From: Clostridiales bacterium
Lineage (GTDB): Bacteria > Bacillota > Clostridia > Oscillospirales > Acutalibacteraceae
Length of the DNA: 12,712 nt
NCBI GenBank assembly: GCA_012522615.1
Contig: JAAYKB010000017.1
Location: forward strand, 1 to 12,712
Direction: 5' to 3'
The position numbers and the translations under genes are program-made. Shown piece after piece: positions 1 through 8,210 of this stretch; the stretch's first letter is position 1, and every line of letters begins with the position of its first letter. Below the pieces are notes generated by a model. That model did not search any database, was not told the DNA's origin, and saw only the letters and a program-made list of their open reading frames with translations.

Positions 1-74
1 ACTTGCGAAAGGGCGATTGTCAGTACCAAAGCGATACTTAAAATAGAACGCGATTTCTTGATAACATTTTTCAA
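1..74 (-). CDS. Partial exported protein (N-terminal signal peptide only)
   Basis: Only the first 24 codons lie in the window. The reading frame opens with TTG at 74-72 and gives a lysine/arginine-rich start (M-K-N-V-I-K-K-S-R) followed by a hydrophobic run (ILSIALVLTIALS), a textbook signal-peptide beginning. A ribosome binding site AAGGAG at 90-85 lies 10 bases upstream. The in-frame TTG at 80 is only 4 bases from that site, so 74 is the better start. The gene begins 30 bases after the stop of the permease gene, so it is probably the next gene of the same operon. It could be a further solute-binding protein, an exported glycoside hydrolase, or another protein of this locus. The visible part does not tell which, and no lipobox cysteine is reached. 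Confidence 0.6.
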   Translation of the reverse strand, partial: MKNVIKKSRSILSIALVLTIALSQ

Positions 75-84
75 CCTCAAACAA

Positions 85-90
85 CTCCTT
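85..90 (-). promoter_or_regulatory. Ribosome binding site for the partial exported protein
   Basis: AAGGAG on the minus strand lies in the 30-base gap after the permease stop. It is the main reason for calling the TTG at 74 as a start codon, since there is no ATG in a suitable place in that frame. Confidence 0.6.
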
Positions 91-104
91 TTCTGTTTAT
101 ATTT

Positions 105-1115
105 TTAACCGACTATTCCAGAACGTTCAATGCCCTGAATAAAATACTTTTGCAAAAACAAATATATAAGCAACGGAGGTATAACAAACAACAGCGCGCC
201 CGCAAATATGATGACCGATTCGGTCAGACCGTCATTATGACCGATAAGCTTGCTGATAGAATTTTGGTGTACAGTAGCACGCAGTGAAACAAGCTTGGAT
301 GACAGCAATTGTACACTTCGGTACATCATTTCCGCATAGAAATAATCATTCCAATACCAAACCAGCGACAGCAGAGAAACGGCAAGAAATCCTGATCCTG
401 CATTTGGAACCATTATTCTGATAAAGGTATGAAATTCGCCGCACCCATCAATTCTTGCCGCATCCTCAAGCTCCTTAGGGAGTTTTCTGAAAACCTGGGA
501 AAAAACCAATACAAACAGTCCCGACTGGAGCCCTGCCCCGGTTATGGCAGGCAGAAAATATGCCCACGGGGTGTTAAGGATATTATATGTTATCGGCGTT
601 CCGCCGTTGAAAACTCCCAAAAGAGTTCCTATTCCAAAAAAATCAAAATTTTTCATTTGAACAAATCTGGGGATAATGTAGGTCTGCAGCGGGGCAATCA
701 AGCTTAATACCGCAACAACTACACACGGCGCAGTTATTTTCAGCCGATACCTTCCTAACGAATAACCCGCAAATGAACATGAAATAACCGAAAAAAGCGT
801 GGAACCAATCACCAAATAGCCTGTAGAAAGAGCAGTTTTTCCAAAATCCATATATTCCCACGCCGTTTTAAATGCTAAAGTTGATATGTGACTTGGAATC
901 CAAACAATGCTGGAATTCAGCATATCCGACGCCGGTCTGATTGCTCTTGATAACATTACAAGCATAGGATAAAGAAGAACATACGCCATCCCTATAAAAA
1001 ACACTGTACGAAATATGATAAAAACGGCATGGCTAAACTTCCTCTTTAACCTGATAGTGTCTCCGGCACGTATTACCGACCAAAAAGACGGCGTTTTATA
1101 GTTTTGCTTAATCAT
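105..1115 (-). CDS. Carbohydrate ABC transporter permease, MalG-like (second pair)
   Basis: Membrane subunit of a CUT1-type sugar importer in the binding-protein-dependent transport inner-membrane family (336 aa). About six hydrophobic segments are visible, near residues 31-55, 97-118, 128-148, 185-207, 240-258 and 298-322. The cytoplasmic EAA loop that docks on the ATPase is at 217-237 (ELEDAARIDGCGEF...IRIMVPN), with the conserved G and the closing P. The C-terminus, YFIQGIERSGIVG, resembles the usual MalG ending (F-x-x-G-x-x-x-G). The N-terminal cytoplasmic tail of about 30 residues is longer than in the other MalG-like gene here. The ATG start at 1115 has a strong site, CAGGGGGG, just upstream and lies 18 bases after the partner permease's stop. 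No ATPase gene is adjacent. The substrate cannot be told from the sequence. Confidence 0.93.
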   Translation of the reverse strand: MIKQNYKTPSFWSVIRAGDTIRLKRKFSHAVFIIFRTVFFIGMAYVLLYPMLVMLSRAIRPASDMLNSSIVWIPSHISTLAFKTAWEYMDFGKTALSTGYLVIGSTLFSVISCSFAGYSLGRYRLKITAPCVVVAVLSLIAPLQTYIIPRFVQMKNFDFFGIGTLLGVFNGGTPITYNILNTPWAYFLPAITGAGLQSGLFVLVFSQVFRKLPKELEDAARIDGCGEFHTFIRIMVPNAGSGFLAVSLLSLVWYWNDYFYAEMMYRSVQLLSSKLVSLRATVHQNSISKLIGHNDGLTESVIIFAGALLFVIPPLLIYLFLQKYFIQGIERSGIVG

Positions 1116-1133
1116 TTTATCCCCCCTGTTCTA

Positions 1134-2057
1134 CTAATCAATGAATACTTTCTTTTTTGTCAGTTGGTAGATTATTCCGAGCAGCAATACTATAAGAAGA
1201 AAATAGAATACGGCCGAAGCTACCGCTGTGCCAAGGTGCATATTATTAAACAATCCTAAAATATTGCTCATTACAACATTTCTTACATCGGTGAAGCTGG
1301 CAATTACGGTATAAACAAACACAATAAAGGTTGTCGGGGCGACCACAGGGAAGGTCACCGTCCAAAACCTTTCCCATTTGCTGGCGCCTTCAATGTCGCA
1401 AACCTCCATATACGAATCGGGAATTGCCTGCAACGCTGCCAAAAACAATATAATCTGCAAGCCTGATTGCCATGTTAAATCAAAAATCTGTGAAGCGAAT
1501 CCGGTAAACGAATCAACAATACCTCCCTGTATTCCTAATGAATACAAAACCGACTGTACCGCATCGGTCTGGAAAATATGGGTTTCCTTAGATTTTGAAA
1601 CAACTGAGAGAAACGCATCTTCCTTCAGAACTTTTATTATTATTCCCGATGATACAATAACCGGCAGGAAGAATAATGAACGAACAAGGCTGCGTCCTCT
1701 GAACTTTTGATTCAGCAATACTGCTACAAACATTGAAAAGACAATTATTATAATAATGCTTAATGCCAAGTCCTGAAGGTTCGAAACAATGTTTCTTATG
1801 TAGTTCGGGTCCTTAAATAATATATAGTCAAAATTTTCCCATCCCTTAAATGTGGTTTCGACTCCATTTACAACGATTCTTACATCACAAAACGACCACC
1901 AGAATGCTCTTGCAATAGGGATAATGAAAAAATTAATCATGCCGAATATCCATGGAAGAAGAAAAACCGTCCCAACCAGTTTTATTTTCCTTTCCAAAGA
2001 AAAACTTTTTCTTTTAAATAACTTATTTGTTATTTTTGCAGCGCTCTCGGTTTTCAT
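1134..2057 (-). CDS. Sugar ABC transporter permease, MalF-like (second pair)
   Basis: Partner membrane subunit of the MalG-like protein that follows it (307 aa). It has a basic cytoplasmic N-terminus and then about six hydrophobic segments (near 27-48, 95-115, 126-142, 195-211, 240-256, 278-297). The EAA loop at 218-238 reads MEVCDIEGASKWERFWTVTFP. The usual E-A-A start is altered to E-V-C, but the central G and final P are kept. Residues 143-193, between the third and fourth membrane segments, form an extracytoplasmic stretch of about 50 residues. The start ATG at 2057 follows AAGGGGGTG with 5-base spacing and lies only 14 bases after the DUF5696-like gene's stop, so the genes are almost certainly co-transcribed. 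It is not closely similar to the other MalF-like protein in the window, so the two pairs look like distinct importers rather than a recent duplication. Confidence 0.93.
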   Translation of the reverse strand: MKTESAAKITNKLFKRKSFSLERKIKLVGTVFLLPWIFGMINFFIIPIARAFWWSFCDVRIVVNGVETTFKGWENFDYILFKDPNYIRNIVSNLQDLALSIIIIIVFSMFVAVLLNQKFRGRSLVRSLFFLPVIVSSGIIIKVLKEDAFLSVVSKSKETHIFQTDAVQSVLYSLGIQGGIVDSFTGFASQIFDLTWQSGLQIILFLAALQAIPDSYMEVCDIEGASKWERFWTVTFPVVAPTTFIVFVYTVIASFTDVRNVVMSNILGLFNNMHLGTAVASAVFYFLLIVLLLGIIYQLTKKKVFID

Positions 2058-2071
2058 ACAGACACCCCCTT

Positions 2072-4276
2072 CTAAACAACGGTATAGCTCGTAGCTTTGA
2101 TATGCACCCCGTCGACTTCACGATCCTCCGAACCGTGATTTATGTATAAGGTAATGTTGTTGCTATACCTGATTATAGACACCAAGCCCTGTCTTTTAAA
2201 GCTTATAATCCTTGAACCGCCAATCTTTCTATAAAGGGAATCCATCTCCTTGTATTTCTCGATAGCATCGGATAAATAAACTTTATATGAACTTCCGGCA
2301 GAGCCACCGTAATCGGTATCTAATATCACCGGTTCATCATTATAATGCAACGCGTATTTTAAAGAAGTTCCGGTTTCTAAATGGCTTAAGAAATATTCTC
2401 TGGATGGATCTATAACGTTTATTGCCTTGCCCGAATAGCCGATGCTACCCATAACAGCCATTTGATAGAAGGGCACATCCTCATCAAAAAGCACATATTT
2501 GCTGGAGCTTACAGGTAAATCCGATATGAAATCGGCAAAAGGCAGCATATAATCATTCGGGTATGAGAACGACAGCTTTGCCCCAGTTTCTTTCGCTATT
2601 TCAAACGCTTTGATATACTCTGCCTTAGCCCTGTCACGCTGGTAGCCGGATTTGGTAAAGTCAGAGGAAAGCCATGTGTTTTCATCGACAAAGTGTATTC
2701 CTTTGACTTCGTAAGCCTTTACAGATTTGTTTACCTCTTTCATAATTTTAGAAAAGTTTTTCGTTTTTACGAAATAAACCGGTTTTGCCGTTGTGCTGGC
2801 ATAATCTGTGTTAAGCGAATACGGTTTGTATGTTATGGAATCAAAGGTCAGGCCCGACAGCACATCCCATAATGTCGAGTATCCGTTACCGCTGGTCGGC
2901 ATAACACTCATATTTTCGCTTAGATAAAGAGCAATACCATTTTTATATGAATCGCTAATCAGCTTTTTGAAATCGGACTTCTTTCCCAGAAATCCCGCAG
3001 GCTTCAAGCTGGTCTGCAGATTTCTCTTAAAATAATCCTTGTTATACTGCAACAGGTTGACATTAAGGTTTGTTGCTCCGTTTAAAGTAAAGTCTGATAT
3101 TATGGTCTGGGCCTGCTTGTAGGTTGTAATCGGGACATTTCCTGTATGGATGAATCCAAAGAAGGATTTCTTTTTTTGGATACCGCAGTATAAATCAATG
3201 TTAAGAGAGGGCTCGATTTCAGTCTTTTTCTGGGTAATACCTTTTTGTTCTAACGAGCTGCGATATAAATCAACCAATCTTTGCAAGCCATCTTCGCAGT
3301 TGTCGGCAAAAGTATACTGAATCGTATATTCGGGAATAGCGACGGGATCAACCGCAATGTAAAGGGCCTCCAATCCGAAGCCGCTGACCGGGCGGGTTTG
3401 GGCTGTCCTGTAGGTCACCGTGGTGCTTATACGATTATAAGATGTGTCTTTTCCTGCAATAGCCGCTTCAAGCGAAGCCAACTCGGCGCCCTTTTCAACC
3501 TCTGCCAGAAAACCATAATTATTCTTTACAACGCCAAACACAGCCAGGGCAAGTCTTTGTTCATTACTTGTCTCTCTTGGCTGATACAGTGAATAATCTC
3601 TTCCGTAAAACGGCTTGCTATAATCATAGCAGTTGGTTTTTCCGTTATTCATGTATATAATCGCGCCGCTGCCGTCAGGAACCAACATAAACCCTTCGTC
3701 GTTCATATCTCCTGCGCCTAAGTACGGTAAAAATGATATCGTGCCAAGCTTATTATCTTTATTCTCTTTTATATCTGAAAACAATATGCTTGCATTTAAG
3801 CCCCTGTCGTTCAGTATATACCTAACAGGTATATAAAAGCCTTCCGAAGGGAATTCATAATTAACCAAAACACCGTTATCGATTTTTTTGATTGTATAAG
3901 CTTGTCGTGAAATGCAGGACACAAAGCTGTTTGTGACCTTTTGCTGGCGCTTATCAGTGGTGTATGAAATAATCATCTGTGATCTCAAATGGGTCCTGAA
4001 GGCACCTGCTGCAACGGTATCGTCTTTGAAATTTAAAGGATTGGCGGTGACTTCGTCACCACTGTTTTTATTTTTTATTCTGATATTACAGTCTGTCGTA
4101 TTGATATACATAATATAATTGCTGTTTTCTTCAACAAGTGTCTCCCCGTCTGTTATCGGCAGGTCGGTGCCTGTTTCAATTCTCTCTCCATCGGTGGTTG
4201 CCGCAGACGGAACCGCATAAATCAAACTTATCAATACTATTACTGCAATAAGCACATATAATCTCTTAGTTCTCAT
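2072..4276 (-). CDS. DUF5696-like exported protein, possible glycosidase-like barrel
   Basis: Predicted secreted or surface protein of 734 aa. The start chosen is ATG at 4276, giving MRTKRLYVLIAVIVLISLIY...AVPSAATT, a clear signal peptide with cleavage likely near residue 26. AAGGG at 4293-4289 is 12 bases upstream. A TTG 12 codons earlier (4312) overlaps the previous stop but would put a polar tail before the signal peptide. No lipobox or C-terminal anchor is seen. Residues about 40-330 look beta-rich, including VPDGSGAIIYMNNG near 199-212. Residues about 355-690 alternate strands and helices as in a TIM barrel (NLNVNLLQYN; LKKS-like KSDFKKLISDSYKNGIALYL; KGIHFVDENTW near 526-536; VLFDEDVPFYQ near 595-605). 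The protein ends in a small beta tail finishing SYTVV. I recognise the overall pattern as that of DUF5696 proteins found in Clostridia and Paenibacillus sugar operons. The enzymatic role is inferred; D531/E532 and D598/E599/D600 are possible acidic residues of interest, not proven catalytic ones. Confidence 0.8.
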   Translation of the reverse strand: MRTKRLYVLIAVIVLISLIYAVPSAATTDGERIETGTDLPITDGETLVEENSNYIMYINTTDCNIRIKNKNSGDEVTANPLNFKDDTVAAGAFRTHLRSQMIISYTTDKRQQKVTNSFVSCISRQAYTIKKIDNGVLVNYEFPSEGFYIPVRYILNDRGLNASILFSDIKENKDNKLGTISFLPYLGAGDMNDEGFMLVPDGSGAIIYMNNGKTNCYDYSKPFYGRDYSLYQPRETSNEQRLALAVFGVVKNNYGFLAEVEKGAELASLEAAIAGKDTSYNRISTTVTYRTAQTRPVSGFGLEALYIAVDPVAIPEYTIQYTFADNCEDGLQRLVDLYRSSLEQKGITQKKTEIEPSLNIDLYCGIQKKKSFFGFIHTGNVPITTYKQAQTIISDFTLNGATNLNVNLLQYNKDYFKRNLQTSLKPAGFLGKKSDFKKLISDSYKNGIALYLSENMSVMPTSGNGYSTLWDVLSGLTFDSITYKPYSLNTDYASTTAKPVYFVKTKNFSKIMKEVNKSVKAYEVKGIHFVDENTWLSSDFTKSGYQRDRAKAEYIKAFEIAKETGAKLSFSYPNDYMLPFADFISDLPVSSSKYVLFDEDVPFYQMAVMGSIGYSGKAINVIDPSREYFLSHLETGTSLKYALHYNDEPVILDTDYGGSAGSSYKVYLSDAIEKYKEMDSLYRKIGGSRIISFKRQGLVSIIRYSNNITLYINHGSEDREVDGVHIKATSYTVV

Positions 4277-4288
4277 AAATCTGCAATT

Positions 4289-4293
4289 CCCTT
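4289..4293 (-). promoter_or_regulatory. Ribosome binding site supporting the internal ATG of the DUF5696-like gene
   Basis: AAGGG on the minus strand lies 12 bases before the ATG at 4276, somewhat farther than ideal. It favours this ATG over the TTG at 4312, which sits upstream of it, and this choice places the signal peptide at the very N-terminus. Confidence 0.45.
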
Positions 4294-4308
4294 CATATTG
4301 AGAGATAA

Positions 4309-6372
4309 TCAAAAGCCTGCGTTAAGACGGTATACCAGTTCTCGAATAACCGTCTCAATAAAACTGACAAACTGGATAGACAGATTGAAGATTAAGAACA
4401 GCAAAAACACAAATATCAGCATACCGAAGATTGTTATTAATACTGAAAAAAATGCACGCACAAAGCCAAACATCTGCAAACCCTTTACGGCAAAGAACAT
4501 AAGAATATATGTATATGTCGAAGCAATAAACGTGATATATTGTAAAAACATTCCTTCGTCTGCTGTTAATACATTTGAAAGAAACAAGAGTATAAGGTTG
4601 CCGATAATTACGGGGATCTGTGCGTACCCTATGCAAATCCATAAATCTTTGAGTGATGCGACCCCGGTCAAGAATGTTGAGCTGAAATAGTTGCTAAGAA
4701 CGAAAAGCAACAGTACGCCAATTGTTGTAGATAAGTGGAACCAAATATTAAAGTCGTTTATGTTTGTTATTTGAAAACTAAATCCGGTATATAAAAACAG
4801 TAAAACCGAGGTGAAGAAGTATAGTGCATAACATGAGTTGCCGATAGCGAGAGAATGTTTTTTGTTATAGCGCAATTCTTCAAAGCCTTCAATCGGATGC
4901 AGCATAATAAACATGAGATATTTGAGTTTTCCCGAGCTGTCGAGTACAATCTTTTTTCTCGGAGTTTCTTTATAACGTTTTCTTTGTATAACGATGTAGA
5001 TAGTTACTAATATCGCAATTACAACTATGGTTGTCATTGCCCACTGGTAATTATTCCTCATAAACCGAATTCTTGCGCTCCTGAATACGTTTGAGTAATC
5101 GCTTTGGGAATATGAAGATTTGAAATACTCCATAGCTTTTTTATAGTTGCCCTTGTCGTATTCAACCTTGCCCAAGACATTATATGCAAGCTCGTAACCC
5201 ATGCAGGTTTTATTGATTTTTAAAGCATAGTCATAGGCCTGGTTATAGCGCCCTTTAAGAGCATTTGTCTGGCAATTTCGCACATCGCTTCCGAATTCCG
5301 AAGGCGCCATGATTGTAATATTGCACAGACCTTTATCCAAGACAAATAATCTGTCACCGCTTGCGCGGATGGCTACAGGGTTTTCAAAGGTGCCGGACTG
5401 TTCACCCGAACCCCCGAAAACATATAGGAGATTCCCGTCAGAATCATATTGAAATATTTTTTTTGTATTTATATCTATCGCCGATATAAAACCCTCATCG
5501 TCAACCGCGATAGCATTAAATGATGTATTTGCATTTGGATATCTGTCTCCGAAGCCGGTTTTGGTTTTCAGTACATTTTGTCCGGCAAAATTTATTTTGC
5601 GTATTGTTTCCTTTCCGCTCTTGAGTACGCTTACACACGTATAAATAAATCCTTCATGAATGTTTATATTACTGTATTCCGGAGGTAAGTTACGTCTGCT
5701 GACATCAATTTGTCTTTCGTTCAATATGTATGTTCTCCAAAAATTGTCAACGAGTAGAGCAGCCGTAATTTCCATAGGGTTCGGGCCGAAATACTCCATG
5801 AATTCTCCGCTTTGATTCAGTTTCACTAATCCTCGATACTCATTTCCTACAAGAACGTATATATACCCGAGAGGGTCTGTAACTACTTTCAACGGAAGAT
5901 ATTGACCCGCGGCCGTTTCAAGACCTGTTTTCGGTCTGTGGTAAACCTTTATTATATCCCCGTTTAAGTTCATTTTTACAATAGCCTGTCCCATGCGGTC
6001 GGCAATATAAAAATCTCCTTTTTCATCTATCCAAAGCCCCCTGGGTTCAACAAACTCAAAGTCGTCAGTATCTTTGAGGACAATTTCTCTGGAAAGCTTA
6101 TACTGCTTATCTAATTCATATACCGTTTTGGTAGTGGAATCCAGAATATATATATTACCGTTATAAACCATCATATCTTCGGGCGTCACAAGACCAAAGG
6201 TACCGTAAATAGTCTGCTCGGTATGATACGGCGGCGGACATGCCAAAGCCTGATTATGGTAATCATAAAAATATGATTTGCCGGTAGGTTCACCAGTGGC
6301 ATTAACAACCGAGGTTAGTATTACAGCAAGCAAAACGGAAAATATAACTGCAACAGCTAACTTTCTTTTCAA
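4309..6372 (-). CDS. Exported NHL-repeat / TPR-like / transmembrane / Yip1-like fusion protein
   Basis: A 687-residue membrane protein of mixed architecture. Residues 1-25 form a signal peptide (cleavage likely after VNA). Residues about 55-355 carry NHL-type beta-propeller blades, recognisable as repeated units: PEDMMVYNGNIYILDSTTKTVYELD (65-88), PRGLWIDEKGDFYIADRMGQAIVKMNLNGDI (110-140), a weaker one at 162-195, and two more at 285-318 and 329-354. Residues 365-420 resemble a TPR pair (NQAYDYALKINK; AYNVLGKVEYDKGNYKKAMEYF). A single membrane helix at 446-463 is followed by QRKRYK, so by the positive-inside rule the propeller faces outside. Residues about 485-680 form a Yip1-like multi-helix membrane domain (motif HPIEGFEELRYNKKHS, then about five helices). 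The start is TTG at 6372 with GGGGAAGAG just upstream. The function is unknown; sensing, scaffolding or assisting the importer are possibilities. The stop overlaps the TTG of the next reading frame. Confidence 0.85.
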   Translation of the reverse strand: MKRKLAVAVIFSVLLAVILTSVVNATGEPTGKSYFYDYHNQALACPPPYHTEQTIYGTFGLVTPEDMMVYNGNIYILDSTTKTVYELDKQYKLSREIVLKDTDDFEFVEPRGLWIDEKGDFYIADRMGQAIVKMNLNGDIIKVYHRPKTGLETAAGQYLPLKVVTDPLGYIYVLVGNEYRGLVKLNQSGEFMEYFGPNPMEITAALLVDNFWRTYILNERQIDVSRRNLPPEYSNINIHEGFIYTCVSVLKSGKETIRKINFAGQNVLKTKTGFGDRYPNANTSFNAIAVDDEGFISAIDINTKKIFQYDSDGNLLYVFGGSGEQSGTFENPVAIRASGDRLFVLDKGLCNITIMAPSEFGSDVRNCQTNALKGRYNQAYDYALKINKTCMGYELAYNVLGKVEYDKGNYKKAMEYFKSSYSQSDYSNVFRSARIRFMRNNYQWAMTTIVVIAILVTIYIVIQRKRYKETPRKKIVLDSSGKLKYLMFIMLHPIEGFEELRYNKKHSLAIGNSCYALYFFTSVLLFLYTGFSFQITNINDFNIWFHLSTTIGVLLLFVLSNYFSSTFLTGVASLKDLWICIGYAQIPVIIGNLILLFLSNVLTADEGMFLQYITFIASTYTYILMFFAVKGLQMFGFVRAFFSVLITIFGMLIFVFLLFLIFNLSIQFVSFIETVIRELVYRLNAGF

Positions 6373-6375
6373 AGA

Positions 6376-6385
6376 CTCTTCCCCC
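6376..6385 (-). promoter_or_regulatory. Ribosome binding site for the TTG start of the NHL/Yip1 gene
   Basis: GGGGGAAGAG on the minus strand overlaps the TAG stop of the preceding permease and lies at a normal distance from TTG at 6372. There is no nearby ATG in frame, so this site supports the TTG start, and its overlap with the stop suggests translational coupling. Confidence 0.55.
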
Positions 6386-7233
6386 TAACCTTTTATACCC
6401 GAATGTGTCATTGTATCAATGACGATGGTTTGCGAAATAATAAATATTACCAAAGGCGGAATCATCATAATAACTGATGCAGCCGAACCCACACCGGCTC
6501 TTGCGATACCGGCTGTTGCAACCTGACCCAATGCCGCCGGCAGGGTTTTATACTGTTCGCTGTACAGGACATTTCCCCCGGAAGACATCCATATTGCCTG
6601 AAATTCAAAGATAAGCATGGTAAAAAGCGACGGCTTTATATTTGGCATGATGATGCTCCACCATACCCTTATCTCATTCGCCCCATCAATTCTTGCCGAC
6701 TCAAGTATTGTGTCCGGTATTATTTCCAGATAGTTTATACAAAGATAAACGCCAAGCGTACTGCTTAGTGCAGGCAGAATAACACCCCACATATTATCTA
6801 TCAAACCCAGCTGGGTCATCACAACATACTGCGGTATACCGGTAATCGCGGGAGTAAACATCAGGGCTAGTGTGATAACAGACAAAAACACTTTTTTACC
6901 CGGGAAGTCATGCTTTGCCAACGGAAATGCACTCATTGCTGCAATAAAAAGATAAACAACCGATGTAATAGCAGCAATAACAGTGCTGTTGAAAACATAT
7001 CTCTCGAAAGGTACCCACATATTGGATAGTACCACGCTTAAATCCTTATAATTGTCAAATACAGGATTTATCGGGAAGAATGGAGGCGGAAAGAGAAAAA
7101 ATTCAGTTGGGGGCTTGAATGATGAAGCAACTGCATACACAAACGGTAATACCATAAACAGCCCTATAAGAATCAAAAAAAATGATAGTGTTAATGTTCC
7201 GCCCAATGAGCGCGTTTGCTTACGTTTTGTCAT
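6385..7233 (-). CDS. Carbohydrate ABC transporter permease, MalG-like (first pair)
   Basis: A 282-residue CUT1-type sugar importer membrane subunit, the usual length for MalG-like proteins. It has about six hydrophobic segments (near 15-35, 82-103, 115-133, 148-166, 200-216, 250-270). A well-kept EAA loop at 178-198 reads ESARIDGANEIRVWWSIIMP. The conserved early segment SFKPPTEFFLFPPPFFP near 38-54 and the C-terminal end THSGIKG are typical of the family. The ATG at 7233 is preceded by AAAGGGATGG at a slightly long distance, so translation starting here may be weaker than at its neighbours. It pairs with the MalF-like gene ending 65 bases upstream. A 17-base identity with the second MalG-like gene (6682-6698 versus 444-460) is simply the shared ARIDG codons of the EAA loop. 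Confidence 0.95.
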   Translation of the reverse strand: MTKRKQTRSLGGTLTLSFFLILIGLFMVLPFVYAVASSFKPPTEFFLFPPPFFPINPVFDNYKDLSVVLSNMWVPFERYVFNSTVIAAITSVVYLFIAAMSAFPLAKHDFPGKKVFLSVITLALMFTPAITGIPQYVVMTQLGLIDNMWGVILPALSSTLGVYLCINYLEIIPDTILESARIDGANEIRVWWSIIMPNIKPSLFTMLIFEFQAIWMSSGGNVLYSEQYKTLPAALGQVATAGIARAGVGSAASVIMMIPPLVIFIISQTIVIDTMTHSGIKG

Positions 7234-7298
7234 AATATAAGTGCCATCCCTTTCTGCCAGCGGTTGAAAGCATTTTATCTCAACCCAAGAAACCAGGT

Positions 7299-8204
7299 TC
7301 AGCTCCTGAATAATCTGAATAACGACTTCTTACATACTACAACCAGAATAAACAAAACGACGCCGATTGCAGAAGCATAGCCCATCTCATACCGCTGTGT
7401 AGCATAGTCGGTAATATAATTAATTATTGTCATGGTTGAATAGTTCATGGATGTGTAACCACCCGTTAATGCCTGAGTAACATCGCCGACCGACAGAGCG
7501 CCTGCTATCTGGATTACCGCTCCGAAAAGCAGCATGCTTTTCATATTCGGAATGGTTATATACCAAAGTCTCTGGAATCGGTTTTTAATTCCGTCGATAA
7601 TACCGGCTTCATATTGGCTGATATCAATTGATTGGAGACCCGCAATAAACGAAAGGAATCCCACTCCGAGCGATAACCAAATCTGTATCAGTATTACTAT
7701 GGTCATATTATATTTTGCGTCGGTAAGCCATTGTATCGGTTCCTTGATGATATTCATATTCATCAAAAATGAATTTGCAATACCGTACTGGTCACCGTTA
7801 AACAGATAAGTCCATATAAAGTAAATATTTCCCGAAATAGACGGAGCATAAAACACAACGGTCATAAACACACGGAATTTACGGGGCATTTCATTTATAA
7901 TCCACGCCATGATAAATGCAAATATGTAGCTTATAGGACCGTTAACCAATGCAAAAAACAATGTATTCTTAAGTGCGATAAGAAAGGTCTGATCTTCTAT
8001 GAAAAGTCGCTGATAATTAAGCCATCCTACCCATTTGGGAAACTCAACCATATTAAAATCCGTAAAGCTCAGCACTATAGCCGCCGAAACCGGTATTACA
8101 ATGAAAAACAGAACCAGCGAGAAAAACGGAATAAGCATTAAGTAACTGACCCATGAGGACTTTATACGATGTGCAAGGCTATACTTATGTTTCGAATTTA
8201 TCAT
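7299..8204 (-). CDS. Sugar ABC transporter permease, MalF-like (first pair)
   Basis: A 301-residue partner of the MalG-like protein downstream. About six hydrophobic segments are seen (near 20-46, 80-102, 112-134, 168-188, 222-240, 276-291). The EAA loop at 198-218 reads YEAGIIDGIKNRFQRLWYITIP, with E, A, G and P kept. VLSFTDFNMVEFPKWVGWLNYQRLF near 44-68 is a family hallmark (F-T-D-F then W-x-G-x-x-N-Y). The ATG at 8204 is chosen because AGGGATGGG lies directly upstream and overlaps the stop of the binding-protein fusion. A TTG at 8246 would add 14 polar residues and overlap the upstream gene by 29 bases, which is less likely. Adjacency suggests that the large binding-protein fusion feeds this pair. 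Confidence 0.94.
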   Translation of the reverse strand: MINSKHKYSLAHRIKSSWVSYLMLIPFFSLVLFFIVIPVSAAIVLSFTDFNMVEFPKWVGWLNYQRLFIEDQTFLIALKNTLFFALVNGPISYIFAFIMAWIINEMPRKFRVFMTVVFYAPSISGNIYFIWTYLFNGDQYGIANSFLMNMNIIKEPIQWLTDAKYNMTIVILIQIWLSLGVGFLSFIAGLQSIDISQYEAGIIDGIKNRFQRLWYITIPNMKSMLLFGAVIQIAGALSVGDVTQALTGGYTSMNYSTMTIINYITDYATQRYEMGYASAIGVVLFILVVVCKKSLFRLFRS

Positions 8205-8210
8205 AATCAA

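Noticed and set aside
4277..4312. Longer start (TTG at 4312) for the DUF5696-like gene
   Set aside because: It would put 12 polar residues before a clear signal peptide, and the ATG at 4276 has an AAGGG upstream.
444..6698. Seventeen-base identity between 444-460 and 6682-6698
   Set aside because: It is the codons for the conserved ARIDG motif of the EAA loop in the two MalG-like permeases, not a dispersed repeat.
7262..7285. Small 6-bp inverted repeat with a 12-base loop between the first permease genes
   Set aside because: Too short and weak to call a structure, with no T-run and no sign of function.
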